Shown piece by piece: positions 15,652 to 24,328 of a stretch of DNA of 53,593 bases; the stretch's first letter is position 1; each line of letters begins with the position of its first letter. The DNA is taken from positions 1-53,593 of the forward strand of contig NZ_CAJULN010000019.1 of the NCBI RefSeq assembly GCF_910586915.1, in the 5' to 3' direction. Below the pieces are notes generated by a model. It was not told the origin of the DNA and made no database searches. It saw nothing but the letters and a program-made list of their open reading frames with translations. The position numbers and the translations under genes are program-made. Source of the stretch: an uncultured Bacteroides sp. Lineage in GTDB: Bacteria; Bacteroidota; Bacteroidia; Bacteroidales; Bacteroidaceae.

Positions 15652-17169
15652 TTATTGGTGTTGCTCGCGCAGCAAGTCGTTCACTGTCTTCACCGGATTG
15701 AAGGTAGCAAGAGGCACTTCCACGAAAATGGTGTTCCAGTCGCTCATTGCACCGTTCCACAAGCCGGGTAGTTCAAGCGCTTTCAGTTCCTTGCCGCTCT
15801 TTGATTTGTAAGAGATAAAGCCGGTTGCCTTGTCTATGTATTTCACCAAATCGAACTTGTTGCCTTTATAATCGCGCACAGCACATACCAAGTCCACCGG
15901 ATTGAAGTGTGTGCCTTTCTCGAACATTTCCTTCTTTTCGGGATCGTTCATATCGATTTGCGAACTTTCAAGGATTTGCAGGGAGATGGTTCCGTCGCTG
16001 TTGTACGCAAGAAACGGACCTCCGCCTGGTTCGCCTACGTTCTTCACCATTCCGCAAACGCGCATCGGACGGTTCAGTTTGTTCTTCAGGTAGATGGCGA
16101 GTTCGGAATCTTCGAGGTCTTTCGTTTCGGGATTCTTGCAAAAGAGTTTCTTTTGCAGGAAGTGCAGGATTTCCATCACTTGTTCGTGGGTATATTTGCC
16201 GCTATCGAGCAGTTCGAGGTATTCAAACGCCTGTTTTTGCAGGGAGACAAGTACGCCGGCAATCAGTTTCTTATAGGTAACGGTGTCCCCTTTCAACTTG
16301 TCAGGCACTACGTTGTCGATGTTCTTTATGAAGATGACATCGGCGTCGAGGTCGTTGAGGTTTTCAATCAGTGCACCGTGTCCGCCCGGACGGAAAAGTA
16401 GGTTGCCGTTGTCGCGGAAAGGCTGGTTGTCCATATCGGCGGCAATGGTGTCGGTGCTCGGTTTCTGTTCGGAGAAGGTGATGCAATAGTCCACGCCGTA
16501 ACGTTTGGCAAATTCGCCTGCCTTTTCGTCTACCAACTTCTCGAAAAGCTCGCGGTGTTCGGTTGATACGGTGAAGTGCACGTTTACTTTGCCGCTCTTG
16601 CCGGCTGCGTACATGGCACCTTCGGCAAGATGTTCTTCCAACGGAGTGCGGGCACCTTCGGGGTATTTATGGAATTTGAGCAGTCCTTTGGGGAGTGCGC
16701 CGTAATTGAGTCCGACAGTCTCAAGCAAAGCGGCTACGACAACTTTATAATTGCCCGCTTCGATAAGTGCGGGGATATTCTTTCCTGCCGTGCTGAGGCA
16801 AGCCGCATTGAGGTCGTCATAGAAAGCAAAGTCGTGAAGCCCAGCGAAGAAAGTCTGCTCAAACGAAGTGGTCGGACAGTCGTAACCGGCAGAGAGGAAC
16901 TCAAACAAATTTTTGAACATACGGCTCGCTGCGCCCGAAGCAGGGACAAACTTGACTATATTTTTATCTGTATCCGTATATGCATCCCACGCTGCCAAGT
17001 ATGCTTTCTGCTCTTCGGCGTCGGGTGCCAAGATACCTTTTTCGATAGAAGCGGCAGCATCCAGCCTTAAGAAAGGAAACCCCGTGCGGAAACAAGTTAA
17101 CTGTTCGGCTATCTGTGCTTCCGTAATGCCTTTACGGGTAAGCAACTCTTTGTCTTGTGTCGTCATCAT
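15652..17169 (-). CDS. DUF4301 family protein
   Basis: A 505-residue cytoplasmic protein that I recognise as DUF4301, a family nearly confined to Bacteroidetes. Sequence landmarks are KFVPASGAASRMFKNLFEFL near residue 75, FRPGGHGALIENLNDLDADV in the middle and VCGMVKNVGEPGGGPFLAYN late. The PASGAASRM segment resembles a nucleotide-binding loop of sugar-nucleotidyltransferase-like folds, which is the usual prediction; the substrate is unknown. A -7-like box TATTTTTG is at 17203-17196. The start may be the first or second of two adjacent ATGs. Confidence 0.85.
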   Translation of the reverse strand: MMTTQDKELLTRKGITEAQIAEQLTCFRTGFPFLRLDAAASIEKGILAPDAEEQKAYLAAWDAYTDTDKNIVKFVPASGAASRMFKNLFEFLSAGYDCPTTSFEQTFFAGLHDFAFYDDLNAACLSTAGKNIPALIEAGNYKVVVAALLETVGLNYGALPKGLLKFHKYPEGARTPLEEHLAEGAMYAAGKSGKVNVHFTVSTEHRELFEKLVDEKAGEFAKRYGVDYCITFSEQKPSTDTIAADMDNQPFRDNGNLLFRPGGHGALIENLNDLDADVIFIKNIDNVVPDKLKGDTVTYKKLIAGVLVSLQKQAFEYLELLDSGKYTHEQVMEILHFLQKKLFCKNPETKDLEDSELAIYLKNKLNRPMRVCGMVKNVGEPGGGPFLAYNSDGTISLQILESSQIDMNDPEKKEMFEKGTHFNPVDLVCAVRDYKGNKFDLVKYIDKATGFISYKSKSGKELKALELPGLWNGAMSDWNTIFVEVPLATFNPVKTVNDLLREQHQ

Positions 17170-17275
17170 AATATCTAATTTTATTAATTGATGCCCAAAA
17201 ATACAAAATGTTATTTACTTCTTGCCGTATAACCAATAAAAAAAGTAATTTTACGTCGAATTAACAAGATTGAAT

Positions 17276-19492
17276 ATGGACGACTTTTTTACACCAGAGG
17301 AAAAAAAGGAGCTTTTTTCACTCTACCGGCATCTGGTAAGAGCTGCCGGAGACAGCATTTCCAGGCAGGACTGCCAACGACTGAAGCAACATCTCATCAA
17401 AGCTGCCCAGGGCAACGGGTTGCAACGCAATAACTTCGGAATGAATCCTGTTATCAGAGATTTACAAACGGCAGTCATCGTTGCCGGCGAAATCGGGATG
17501 AAAGGCTCCTGCCTGATTGGTATCATGCTGCACGAGATAGTGAAGGCACATATCCTGTCCATCGAAGAAGTGGGCAATGAATACGGCGAGGATGTGGCAA
17601 GCATCATCAAAGGGCTGGTAAAAACAAACGAACTGTATGCCAAGAGTCCGGCGATAGAGTCGGAAAACTTCCGCAACCTCCTACTCTCGTTTGCCGAGGA
17701 TATGCGCGTAATCCTGATTATGATTGCCGACCGCGTGAACGTGATGCGCCAAATCAAAAATGCTCCCAACGAGGAGGACCGCAACAAAGTGGCAAACGAA
17801 GCCGCCTACCTGTACGCCCCGTTGGCACACAAATTGGGACTCTATAAACTGAAATCGGAACTCGAAGACCTGTCGCTGAAATATACGCAACGGGATACCT
17901 ATTACTATATTAAGGAGAAACTGAACGAAACAAAAGCGTCGCGCGACAAGTATATCGCCGCTTTTATCGAGCCTATCAAGAAGAAGGTGACCGAAGCGGG
18001 ACTGAAATTCGACATCAAAGGACGCACCAAGTCCATACACTCGATATGGAATAAAATTCAGAAGCAAAAGACCCAGTTTGAAGGTATCTACGACTTGTTT
18101 GCCATCCGCATCATCCTCGACTCGGAACCAGACCCGGCAAAAGAGAAACAGGAGTGCTGGCAGGTGTACTCCATCGTGACGGATATGTACCAGCCCAACC
18201 CGAAACGTCTGCGCGACTGGCTCTCCATTCCGAAGAGCAACGGCTACGAATCGTTGCACATCACCGTGATGGGGCCGGAAGGGAAATGGGTGGAAGTACA
18301 GATACGTACCCGCCGCATGGACGAAATAGCCGAACGCGGACTGGCAGCGCACTGGCGCTACAAAGGCATCAAAGGGGAAACGGGACTGGACGAATGGCTG
18401 ACCTCCGTGCGCGAAGCATTAGAGAACGCCGACAACGACTCGATGAAAGTAATGGATCAGTTCAAGATGGATCTTTACGAGGACGAAGTTTTTGTGTTTA
18501 CCCCCAAAGGCGACTTGTTTAAATTGGCAAAGGGCGCCACTGTGCTCGACTTTGCTTTCCACATCCACAGCAAATTGGGATGCAAGTGTATCGGCGCCAA
18601 AGTAAACGGCAAGAACGCTCAGTTGAAACAAAAACTGAACAGTGGCGACCAGGTGGAAATCATGACGTCAAACACCCAGACGCCGAAACAGGACTGGCTG
18701 AATATCGTGACCACCTCCAAAGCCCGCACAAAGATTAAGCAGGCACTCAAAGAGATGGTAGCACGCCAGCACGCTTTTGCGAAGGAGACGTTGGAACGGA
18801 AGTTCAAAAACCGCAAGTTAGAGTATGACGAAGCGACCATGATGCGCCTCATCAAGCGGTTGGGATTCAAAATCGTGACGGACTTCTATCAGAAAATAGC
18901 CGATGAAGCACTGGACATCAACGAAGTACTGGATAAATACATCGAGCAACAAAAGCGGGATAGCGACACACACGACGAAATCGTGTACCGCAGTGCCGAA
19001 GGATACAATATGCAAGTGGCGCAGGAAGAGACGGCTTCGAAAGAGGATGTGCTCGTCATCGACCAAAACCTGAAAGGGCTGGAGTTCAAACTCGCCAAGT
19101 GCTGCCACCCTATTTACGGCGACGATGTGTTCGGCTTTGTCACAATAAGCGGAGGAATCAAGATTCACAGGAAAGACTGCCCGAATGCAAACCAGATGCA
19201 CGAACGGTTCGGCTATCGAATTGTAAAAGCACGCTGGGCAGGTAAGTCGGAAGGTACACAATACCCCATCACGTTGCGTGTGGTCGGACATGATGATATC
19301 GGTATCGTGACGAATATCACTTCCATCATATCGAAGGAAAACGGAATCACGCTACGCTCCATCGGCATCGATTCGCACGACGGACTGTTTTCGGGGACTC
19401 TGACAATTATGGTCGGTGATACGGGAAGGTTGGAAACGCTTATCAAGAAGCTGCGGACGGTAAAAGGAGTGAAACAGGTAAGCCGGAACTGA
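17276..19492 (+). CDS. relA: RelA/SpoT (p)ppGpp synthetase with degenerate hydrolase domain
   Basis: I choose ATG 17276 (MDDFFTPEEKK), giving 738 residues. Order of domains: HD-type N-terminus, synthetase (RTKSIHSIWNKIQ, YDLFAIRIIL, SIPKSNGYESLHITV, EVQIRTRRMDEIAE), TGS (FVFTPKGDLFKLAKGATVLD), helical region, and C-terminal ACT. The hydrolase site is degraded: the first His region reads GMNPVIRDLQ, and the HD pair reads LHEIVKAH (HE). The synthetase motifs look complete. I infer a synthetase-only alarmone enzyme; a second, bifunctional homologue would be needed elsewhere in the genome. Downstream is a MITE-like element with a terminator. Confidence 0.9.
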   Translation: MDDFFTPEEKKELFSLYRHLVRAAGDSISRQDCQRLKQHLIKAAQGNGLQRNNFGMNPVIRDLQTAVIVAGEIGMKGSCLIGIMLHEIVKAHILSIEEVGNEYGEDVASIIKGLVKTNELYAKSPAIESENFRNLLLSFAEDMRVILIMIADRVNVMRQIKNAPNEEDRNKVANEAAYLYAPLAHKLGLYKLKSELEDLSLKYTQRDTYYYIKEKLNETKASRDKYIAAFIEPIKKKVTEAGLKFDIKGRTKSIHSIWNKIQKQKTQFEGIYDLFAIRIILDSEPDPAKEKQECWQVYSIVTDMYQPNPKRLRDWLSIPKSNGYESLHITVMGPEGKWVEVQIRTRRMDEIAERGLAAHWRYKGIKGETGLDEWLTSVREALENADNDSMKVMDQFKMDLYEDEVFVFTPKGDLFKLAKGATVLDFAFHIHSKLGCKCIGAKVNGKNAQLKQKLNSGDQVEIMTSNTQTPKQDWLNIVTTSKARTKIKQALKEMVARQHAFAKETLERKFKNRKLEYDEATMMRLIKRLGFKIVTDFYQKIADEALDINEVLDKYIEQQKRDSDTHDEIVYRSAEGYNMQVAQEETASKEDVLVIDQNLKGLEFKLAKCCHPIYGDDVFGFVTISGGIKIHRKDCPNANQMHERFGYRIVKARWAGKSEGTQYPITLRVVGHDDIGIVTNITSIISKENGITLRSIGIDSHDGLFSGTLTIMVGDTGRLETLIKKLRTVKGVKQVSRN

Positions 19493-19512
19493 CAACAAAT
19501 TCATCGAATAAT

Positions 19513-19706
19513 AAAAATGAGGGTGTGTCAAAACTCAATTTTTGAAGATATGAACTTATAATTTAAAATTTGAGTACCCTCAAAAGACTAAAAAAGGGGC
19601 GTATCATTACTCAATACAGAGCTTGATACGCCCCTTTTTAAATATCATAGTTACAATCTATAACTTTTCGGAGGAGACATTTTAGTTTTGACACATCCTC
19701 ATTTTT
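19513..19706. mobile_element. MITE-like element with 23-bp terminal inverted repeats
   Basis: The ends 19513-19535 (aaaaatgagggtgtgtcaaa...) and 19684-19706 are inverted copies with one mismatch in 23. The 194-base unit has no reading frame and contains a strong bidirectional terminator. Ends of the form GAGG(G/A)TGTGTCAAAACT resemble those of insertion sequences; the parent element is not in the window. No target duplication can be seen because the flanks are A/T runs. Confidence 0.6.
19591..19639. terminator. bidirectional intrinsic terminator within the MITE-like element
   Basis: Perfect 16-bp stem: aaaaaggggcgtatca (19591-19606) against tgatacgccccttttt (19624-19639), 17-base loop, with an A run on the left and a T run on the right. 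It serves the convergent relA and MFS genes. Confidence 0.85.
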
Positions 19707-19730
19707 CTATCAAGAGGAATTTTATACTCC

Positions 19731-20888
19731 TTACCTCACTTTCTTTCTTATATAATAAGGATACGTCGCAACAACGAAAAAGACCAAAGCCGCCGATGCT
19801 GCCATCTGCCCGGCATGAAGCATTTTGTCGGTATCCAAATCCAGGTAACACGTAGTGGCAACACCTAAGGAGATTCCGAGTTCGCTTGCCAATAGCTGGG
19901 TAGTATTTGCCGTTCCACGCTGACAGTGATGGGACAGTTTTACAAACATAACCAAAAACTCCGGCATGACAAGTCCCAATCCAAATCCCAAAAGTACGGA
20001 AGGGACAGCTATCGAACCGGACGTATCCAGCAAAAACATCGCCAGCATTTCCACCCCGATTCCTATAATGATCAGCCTTAATGTTTTCTCCTTCATAAAA
20101 AACAGGCGTGCCACGAACAGGGAGACGAAATACCCGAGCCCCACTCCTGCAAAGAAAGGAACAGGGATTCCCGTATTTCCGAGCACGACATCGTTGAGAA
20201 AGGGATGAACAAGCGGAATCAGCAATCCGGGCACAAACATAACCAGCATCATATTAATGGCAGGAACCCATCCGCGCAACAACAGAAAACGGTCGAACGA
20301 ATAGTATTTGGTGACAATCGGTGCACGGAAAGGCACATAGACACCGGATGCTACAAAGATTCCCGCAGCTCCAAGAATAACGGAAACGGACAGCAAATTC
20401 TGAAAGGAGTAGCTTTTATAAATCCAGACTCCTAGAATCACACCTGCAACCATCCCCAAACGTGCCAACCATGCGAAACTGACATTGCCTGCACTGCGCA
20501 ACGTAGAGTTGGTGATATCAATAGCCAAAGTGAGGCCTGCCGTCGTAGCTATACCGAAGGCTAATCCCTGCATGGTGCTCAGCAGGAGAAATTCCGTCAT
20601 ATTGGCCACAAAAGCATAACCTACCGTTGCCGCCATCACAAGGGCAGAAGAGAATACACACACCGTCTTACGCTTGTATGCATCCACAAGATAAGCATGA
20701 AAAGGACCGATAAGGAACATTCCCAACATGAAAAAAAGAAAGGCGACTCCTGTCTGTGCCACCGGCACTCCGAGACGGTCTGCCATCTCAACGGAAAGTA
20801 CCGGAAACAACACATACAAGGATACAAACAACAGCAAATTAGCTATACATATCTGCATAAAATGTACTGTCCACAATTTTACTGCCAT
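19731..20888 (-). CDS. MFS transporter
   Basis: The start at ATG 20888 (MAVKLWTVHFMQICIANLLL) avoids overlap with panB; 385 residues. About twelve hydrophobic helices are visible, with GPFHAYLVDAYKRKT in the loop between helices 2 and 3, a form of the MFS loop motif (G-x-x-x-D-x-x-x-R-K). The family includes sugar and drug carriers; the substrate cannot be read. It starts 8 bases after the panB stop, so the two are probably cotranscribed. Confidence 0.8.
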   Translation of the reverse strand: MAVKLWTVHFMQICIANLLLFVSLYVLFPVLSVEMADRLGVPVAQTGVAFLFFMLGMFLIGPFHAYLVDAYKRKTVCVFSSALVMAATVGYAFVANMTEFLLLSTMQGLAFGIATTAGLTLAIDITNSTLRSAGNVSFAWLARLGMVAGVILGVWIYKSYSFQNLLSVSVILGAAGIFVASGVYVPFRAPIVTKYYSFDRFLLLRGWVPAINMMLVMFVPGLLIPLVHPFLNDVVLGNTGIPVPFFAGVGLGYFVSLFVARLFFMKEKTLRLIIIGIGVEMLAMFLLDTSGSIAVPSVLLGFGLGLVMPEFLVMFVKLSHHCQRGTANTTQLLASELGISLGVATTCYLDLDTDKMLHAGQMAASAALVFFVVATYPYYIRKKVR

Positions 20889-20896
20889 ATACCATT

Positions 20897-21718
20897 TTAA
20901 TATTGTTCCTTCTCGTTGGGGAAGTCGCAATTCTTCACGTCGGACACATAACGGCTGATGGCGTCGGTCATCACCGTGTACAAATCGGCATAACGACGCA
21001 GGAAACGGGGACGGAAACCATTGTTCATACCCAACATATCCTGAACAACCAGTACTTGGCCGTCTACCTGACCACCCGCACCGATACCGATGATAGGTAT
21101 CGTCAGTTCGGAAGCTACTCGTGCGGCAAGAGAGGCCGGAATCTTTTCGAGCACAATGGCAAAACAGCCCGCCTCTTCAAGCAGATGTGCGTCGCGAATC
21201 AGTTTCTCAGCTTCGGCCTCATCTTTGGCGCGTACGGTGTAAGTACCATATTTATTAATGGACTGAGGCATCAATCCGAGATGTCCCATCACCGGAATAC
21301 CTGCACTGATAATCCGTTTCACAGAGCCAATGACCTCTTCTCCACCCTCTAATTTCAACGCATCGGCATGACTTTCTTTCATGATACGGATAGCAGAAGC
21401 AAGTCCCTCCATCTCGTTTCCCTGATAAGAGCCGAAAGGCATATCGACCACCACCATCGCACGCTTCACGCCACGCACTACGGATTTAGCGTGATAAATC
21501 ATCTGGTCGAGCGTAATGGGCAAAGTAGTCACGTTGCCCGCCATTACATTGGAAGCAGAGTCACCGACAAGAATCACATCGATTCCCGCACCGTCTACAA
21601 TCTGTGCCATCGTATAGTCATAGGAAGTAAGCATCGAAATCTTTTCGCCTCTCTGTTTCATTTCAACCAAGCGGTGAGTAGTCACCTTTCTTGTATCATC
21701 TGATATATAACCAGCCAT
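20897..21718 (-). CDS. panB: 3-methyl-2-oxobutanoate hydroxymethyltransferase
   Basis: A 273-residue TIM-barrel enzyme of pantothenate synthesis that adds a hydroxymethyl group from methylene-tetrahydrofolate to ketoisovalerate. Family motifs in order: MLTSYDYTMAQIVD, ILVGDSASNVMAG, DMPFGSYQ, VMGHLGLMPQS, VLEKIP, IGIGAGGQVDGQVLV. Metal ligands Asp (VGDS) and Glu (LEKIP region) are present. The upstream region has a -7 box TAACTTTG (21803-21796) and a perfect palindrome in the leader. Confidence 0.95.
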   Translation of the reverse strand: MAGYISDDTRKVTTHRLVEMKQRGEKISMLTSYDYTMAQIVDGAGIDVILVGDSASNVMAGNVTTLPITLDQMIYHAKSVVRGVKRAMVVVDMPFGSYQGNEMEGLASAIRIMKESHADALKLEGGEEVIGSVKRIISAGIPVMGHLGLMPQSINKYGTYTVRAKDEAEAEKLIRDAHLLEEAGCFAIVLEKIPASLAARVASELTIPIIGIGAGGQVDGQVLVVQDMLGMNNGFRPRFLRRYADLYTVMTDAISRYVSDVKNCDFPNEKEQY

Positions 21719-21764
21719 TTCTTTTTAAAATTTTGAATTATAAAATTAACTAATACATTTTGAA

Positions 21765-21803
21765 CGATGTTCCTGAACATCGGCAAAAAACGGCGCAAAG
21801 TTA
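21765..21803 (-). promoter_or_regulatory. panB promoter -7 box and perfect leader palindrome
   Basis: The -7 box TAACTTTG is at 21803-21796; transcription should start near 21789. Directly after it lies the inverted repeat CGATGTTC-CT-GAACATCG (21765-21782), eight perfect base pairs with a two-base centre. It could be an operator or a small RNA hairpin at the 5' end. A -33 TTTG is not clear. Confidence 0.45.
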
Positions 21804-21842
21804 TAACATTTTATTCATAACCGAGAAGGAAATAATAAAAAA

Positions 21843-21888
21843 TCCTCCCAACCATCCGTCTGAGATAGCCGACAAATGGTTGAGAGGA
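21843..21888 (-). terminator. intrinsic terminator of the HAD phosphatase gene
   Basis: On the minus strand tcctctcaaccat (21888-21876) pairs with atggttgggagga (21855-21843), followed by a T run. It lies just after the HAD gene and before the panB promoter. Confidence 0.75.
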
Positions 21889-21916
21889 CAAACACCAAAC
21901 CTTACAGAAAACGAAA

Positions 21917-22564
21917 TTAACGGTGCAGGGCAAACAGTTTATCGCAATTCATCGCCGTAAAGTCGTCTATAATGTGGTGAGCTTTTCCGGCAATGGCTTC
22001 GGCAGTGTTGGTAGTAGCAAGCCCGATAACCGTTGCGCCTGAAGTCATACCGGCCTGCAAACCGTGGAAAGAATCTTCAAAGACATAAGTGTTTTCGGGA
22101 GTAACACCGCATATTTCCATTCCAAACAGGAAACAATCAGGGGCAGGTTTGGAACGGGCAAACATTTCACCGGTGAGAATGTGGTCTATCATTCCCTTAA
22201 ACTGGGGATGGGCCTTGTAGACATTCTTCATCTTTTCCTTATTGGAACTGGTGACTACCGCCACTTTCACCCCATGACGGCGCAGGTCGGCGATAAAGGC
22301 TTCCACACCGGGGATATATTCGTAGGACATCTGTTTCTCAAAGGCATTGAGCAGCGTGGTGATTTCCTGTTGTGCTGCAAGCCGGCCGGAAAGATATTTA
22401 TCGTAAATCTGTGTTAGCGTCTGCCCTTTTATGCGAAGCCCAAACTCTTTTTCGTTCAGGTATTTCAACCCTTGTTCGTTCCAAAAGAGAGTGTATTGTG
22501 TCTCTGTATCCATAATGACACCGTCGAAGTCGAACAGTGCCGCAATTTGTTTCGTTGCATTCAT
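21917..22564 (-). CDS. HAD-superfamily phosphatase, beta-phosphoglucomutase-like
   Basis: A 215-residue protein with the HAD motif I DFDGVIMDTE at about residues 13-22, a helical cap of the beta-phosphoglucomutase type, motif II VVTSSNKEKM, motif III Lys in RSKPAPDCF and motif IV YVFEDSFHGLQAG. It probably acts on a small phosphorylated metabolite, perhaps a sugar phosphate. Divergent from the MATE gene with overlapping promoters. Confidence 0.85.
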   Translation of the reverse strand: MNATKQIAALFDFDGVIMDTETQYTLFWNEQGLKYLNEKEFGLRIKGQTLTQIYDKYLSGRLAAQQEITTLLNAFEKQMSYEYIPGVEAFIADLRRHGVKVAVVTSSNKEKMKNVYKAHPQFKGMIDHILTGEMFARSKPAPDCFLFGMEICGVTPENTYVFEDSFHGLQAGMTSGATVIGLATTNTAEAIAGKAHHIIDDFTAMNCDKLFALHR

Positions 22565-22613
22565 ATAACTTCCTTTTTTACCTTAAACGTTAAACCTTGT
22601 GCATCAACCGATG

Positions 22614-22660
22614 CAAAGTTGTGAATAATCATTGAATCAGACAAATAATTTATACCTTTG
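22614..22660. promoter_or_regulatory. overlapping divergent promoters (HAD phosphatase and MATE)
   Basis: Minus strand: TTTG (22645-22642), 20-base spacer, CAACTTTG (22621-22614), one mismatch to the -7 consensus. Plus strand: ATTG (22631-22634), 18-base spacer, TACCTTTG (22653-22660), a full -7 match. The two promoters interlock, so polymerases would compete. Confidence 0.65.
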
Positions 22661-22712
22661 CCCTATAAAAACGTAGCATTCGTTTTTCGTCCAAACTAAA
22701 ATATCCAAACGC

Positions 22713-24062
22713 ATGAGTAAAAACGATCCCCATACATTGGGCAATGAGAGTATCGGCAAATTGCTATTGCAATATTCCATCCCCGCCATTATCGGAATGA
22801 CGGCGGTATCCATCTACAACATCATCGACAGTATTTTTATCGGGCATGGTGTCGGAGCAATGGCAATCGCGGGATTGGCAATCAGTTTTCCGCTCATGAA
22901 TCTTGTAATGGCTTTCTGCACATTGGTGTCGGCAGGAGGTTCTACGCTTGCTTCCATCCGGTTGGGGCAAAAAGACATGAAAGGAGCTACGGAAATCGTA
23001 TCGCATACACTGATGCTCTGCCTTACCAATTCGTTTGTTTTCGGAATATTGTCTTTTATCTTTCTGGATGATATATTGACTTTCTTCGGTGCCAGTCCGG
23101 ATACCTTGCCTTACGCGCGCAACTTTATGCAAGTCATTCTGTTGGGAACTCCGATTACTTACACCATGATAGGGTTGAACAACGTGATGCGTGCCACCGG
23201 TTATCCAAAGAAAGCGATGCTTACTTCTATGGTGACAGTGGTGGCAAATATCATCCTCGCCCCTATCTTCATCTTCCACCTTGAATGGAGAATGCGCGGG
23301 GCTGCCACGGCAACGGTCATTTCACAACTAATCGGTATGATATGGGTACTGAGCCATTTTATGAAAAAAGAGAGTACGGTACACTTTGAAGGAGCGGTAT
23401 GGAAGATGAAACACACCATTGTGGGAAACATATTTGCCATCGGTATGTCTCCTTTCCTGATGAATGTATGTGCTTGCGTGATAGTAATCGTCATCAACAA
23501 CAGCCTGCAAAGCCACGGTGGCGATATGGCTATCGGCGCATACGGCATCATCAACCGGTTGCTGACGCTTTATGTAATGATTGTACTCGGACTGACAATG
23601 GGGATGCAGCCGATTGTCGGCTACAACTTCGGCGCGCAGAAGGCAGACCGGGTGAGACAGACTTTGCGGTTGGGGATTATCACAGGAGTGGTCATCACCA
23701 GCAGCGGCTTCCTTATCTGCGAACTTTTCCCACACGCCGTATCAGCCCTTTTCACAGACAATGCTCATCTTATCGAACTCGCCTCCGAAGGACTCCGGAT
23801 AGCTGTCCTCATGTTCCCGTTCGTAGGAGCGCAGATTGTCATAAGCAACTTCTTCCAAAGCATCGGCAAGGCAAAAGTCAGCATCTTCCTGTCGTTGACA
23901 CGGCAGTTGTTCTATCTTTTGCCTTGCCTGTTGCTCTTTCCTACCTGGTGGGAATTGAAAGGCGTTTGGATTAGTATGCCAATATCGGATGCATTGGCGT
24001 TTGTCACGGCAGCAGTGAGTCTGAATGTGTACATCCGAAAGGAACGATGTATTATAAAATAA
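22713..24062 (+). CDS. MATE family efflux transporter
   Basis: A 449-residue membrane protein with about twelve helices in two similar halves. Early sequence ESIGKLLLQYSIPAIIGMTA followed by VSIYNIIDSIFIGHGVG is typical of the DinF/NorM-like MATE group of Bacteroidetes, and the second half has GMQPIVGYNFGAQK, the matching signature. It exports cationic or other small molecules in exchange for H+ or Na+. It is convergent with the ABC exporter genes across palindrome array C. Confidence 0.9.
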   Translation: MSKNDPHTLGNESIGKLLLQYSIPAIIGMTAVSIYNIIDSIFIGHGVGAMAIAGLAISFPLMNLVMAFCTLVSAGGSTLASIRLGQKDMKGATEIVSHTLMLCLTNSFVFGILSFIFLDDILTFFGASPDTLPYARNFMQVILLGTPITYTMIGLNNVMRATGYPKKAMLTSMVTVVANIILAPIFIFHLEWRMRGAATATVISQLIGMIWVLSHFMKKESTVHFEGAVWKMKHTIVGNIFAIGMSPFLMNVCACVIVIVINNSLQSHGGDMAIGAYGIINRLLTLYVMIVLGLTMGMQPIVGYNFGAQKADRVRQTLRLGIITGVVITSSGFLICELFPHAVSALFTDNAHLIELASEGLRIAVLMFPFVGAQIVISNFFQSIGKAKVSIFLSLTRQLFYLLPCLLLFPTWWELKGVWISMPISDALAFVTAAVSLNVYIRKERCIIK

Positions 24063-24279
24063 TGATTATCCGCTATTTTTCCCTTTCCAAATGACCGATT
24101 TACAGGAGCTATATCTCTTGCTTTCACCGCATATATGTCCTACTTGTAGCATCTATATGCGCTACGTCCAGCATCCATATGTCCTGCACACAGCGCATAT
24201 ATACGCTGTAACAGATTGATTATGAAGCTATAAATACGTCATTTGGACAGATAGGGGAAGATAGCGGATAATCATTTTA
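24059..24279. repeat. palindrome array C (five units) flanked by a long inverted repeat
   Basis: Five small palindromes are centred at 24111.5, 24133.5, 24155.5, 24178.5 and 24199.5, 21-23 bp apart. Examples are CATATATG (24130-24137), TAGC-10-GCTA (24147-24164), CATATG (24176-24181) and CAGCG-8-CGCTG (24191-24208). An outer imperfect inverted repeat of about 38 bp encloses the array (24060-24096, atgattatccgctattttt..., against 24238-24277, ...agatagcggataatcat). The region lies between convergent MATE and ABC exporter genes and has no reading frame worth calling. Confidence 0.78.
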
Positions 24280-24328
24280 TAAAATAATCACCACGTTACT
24301 CATCTCATATAGCCGATGCGATTCTTGT

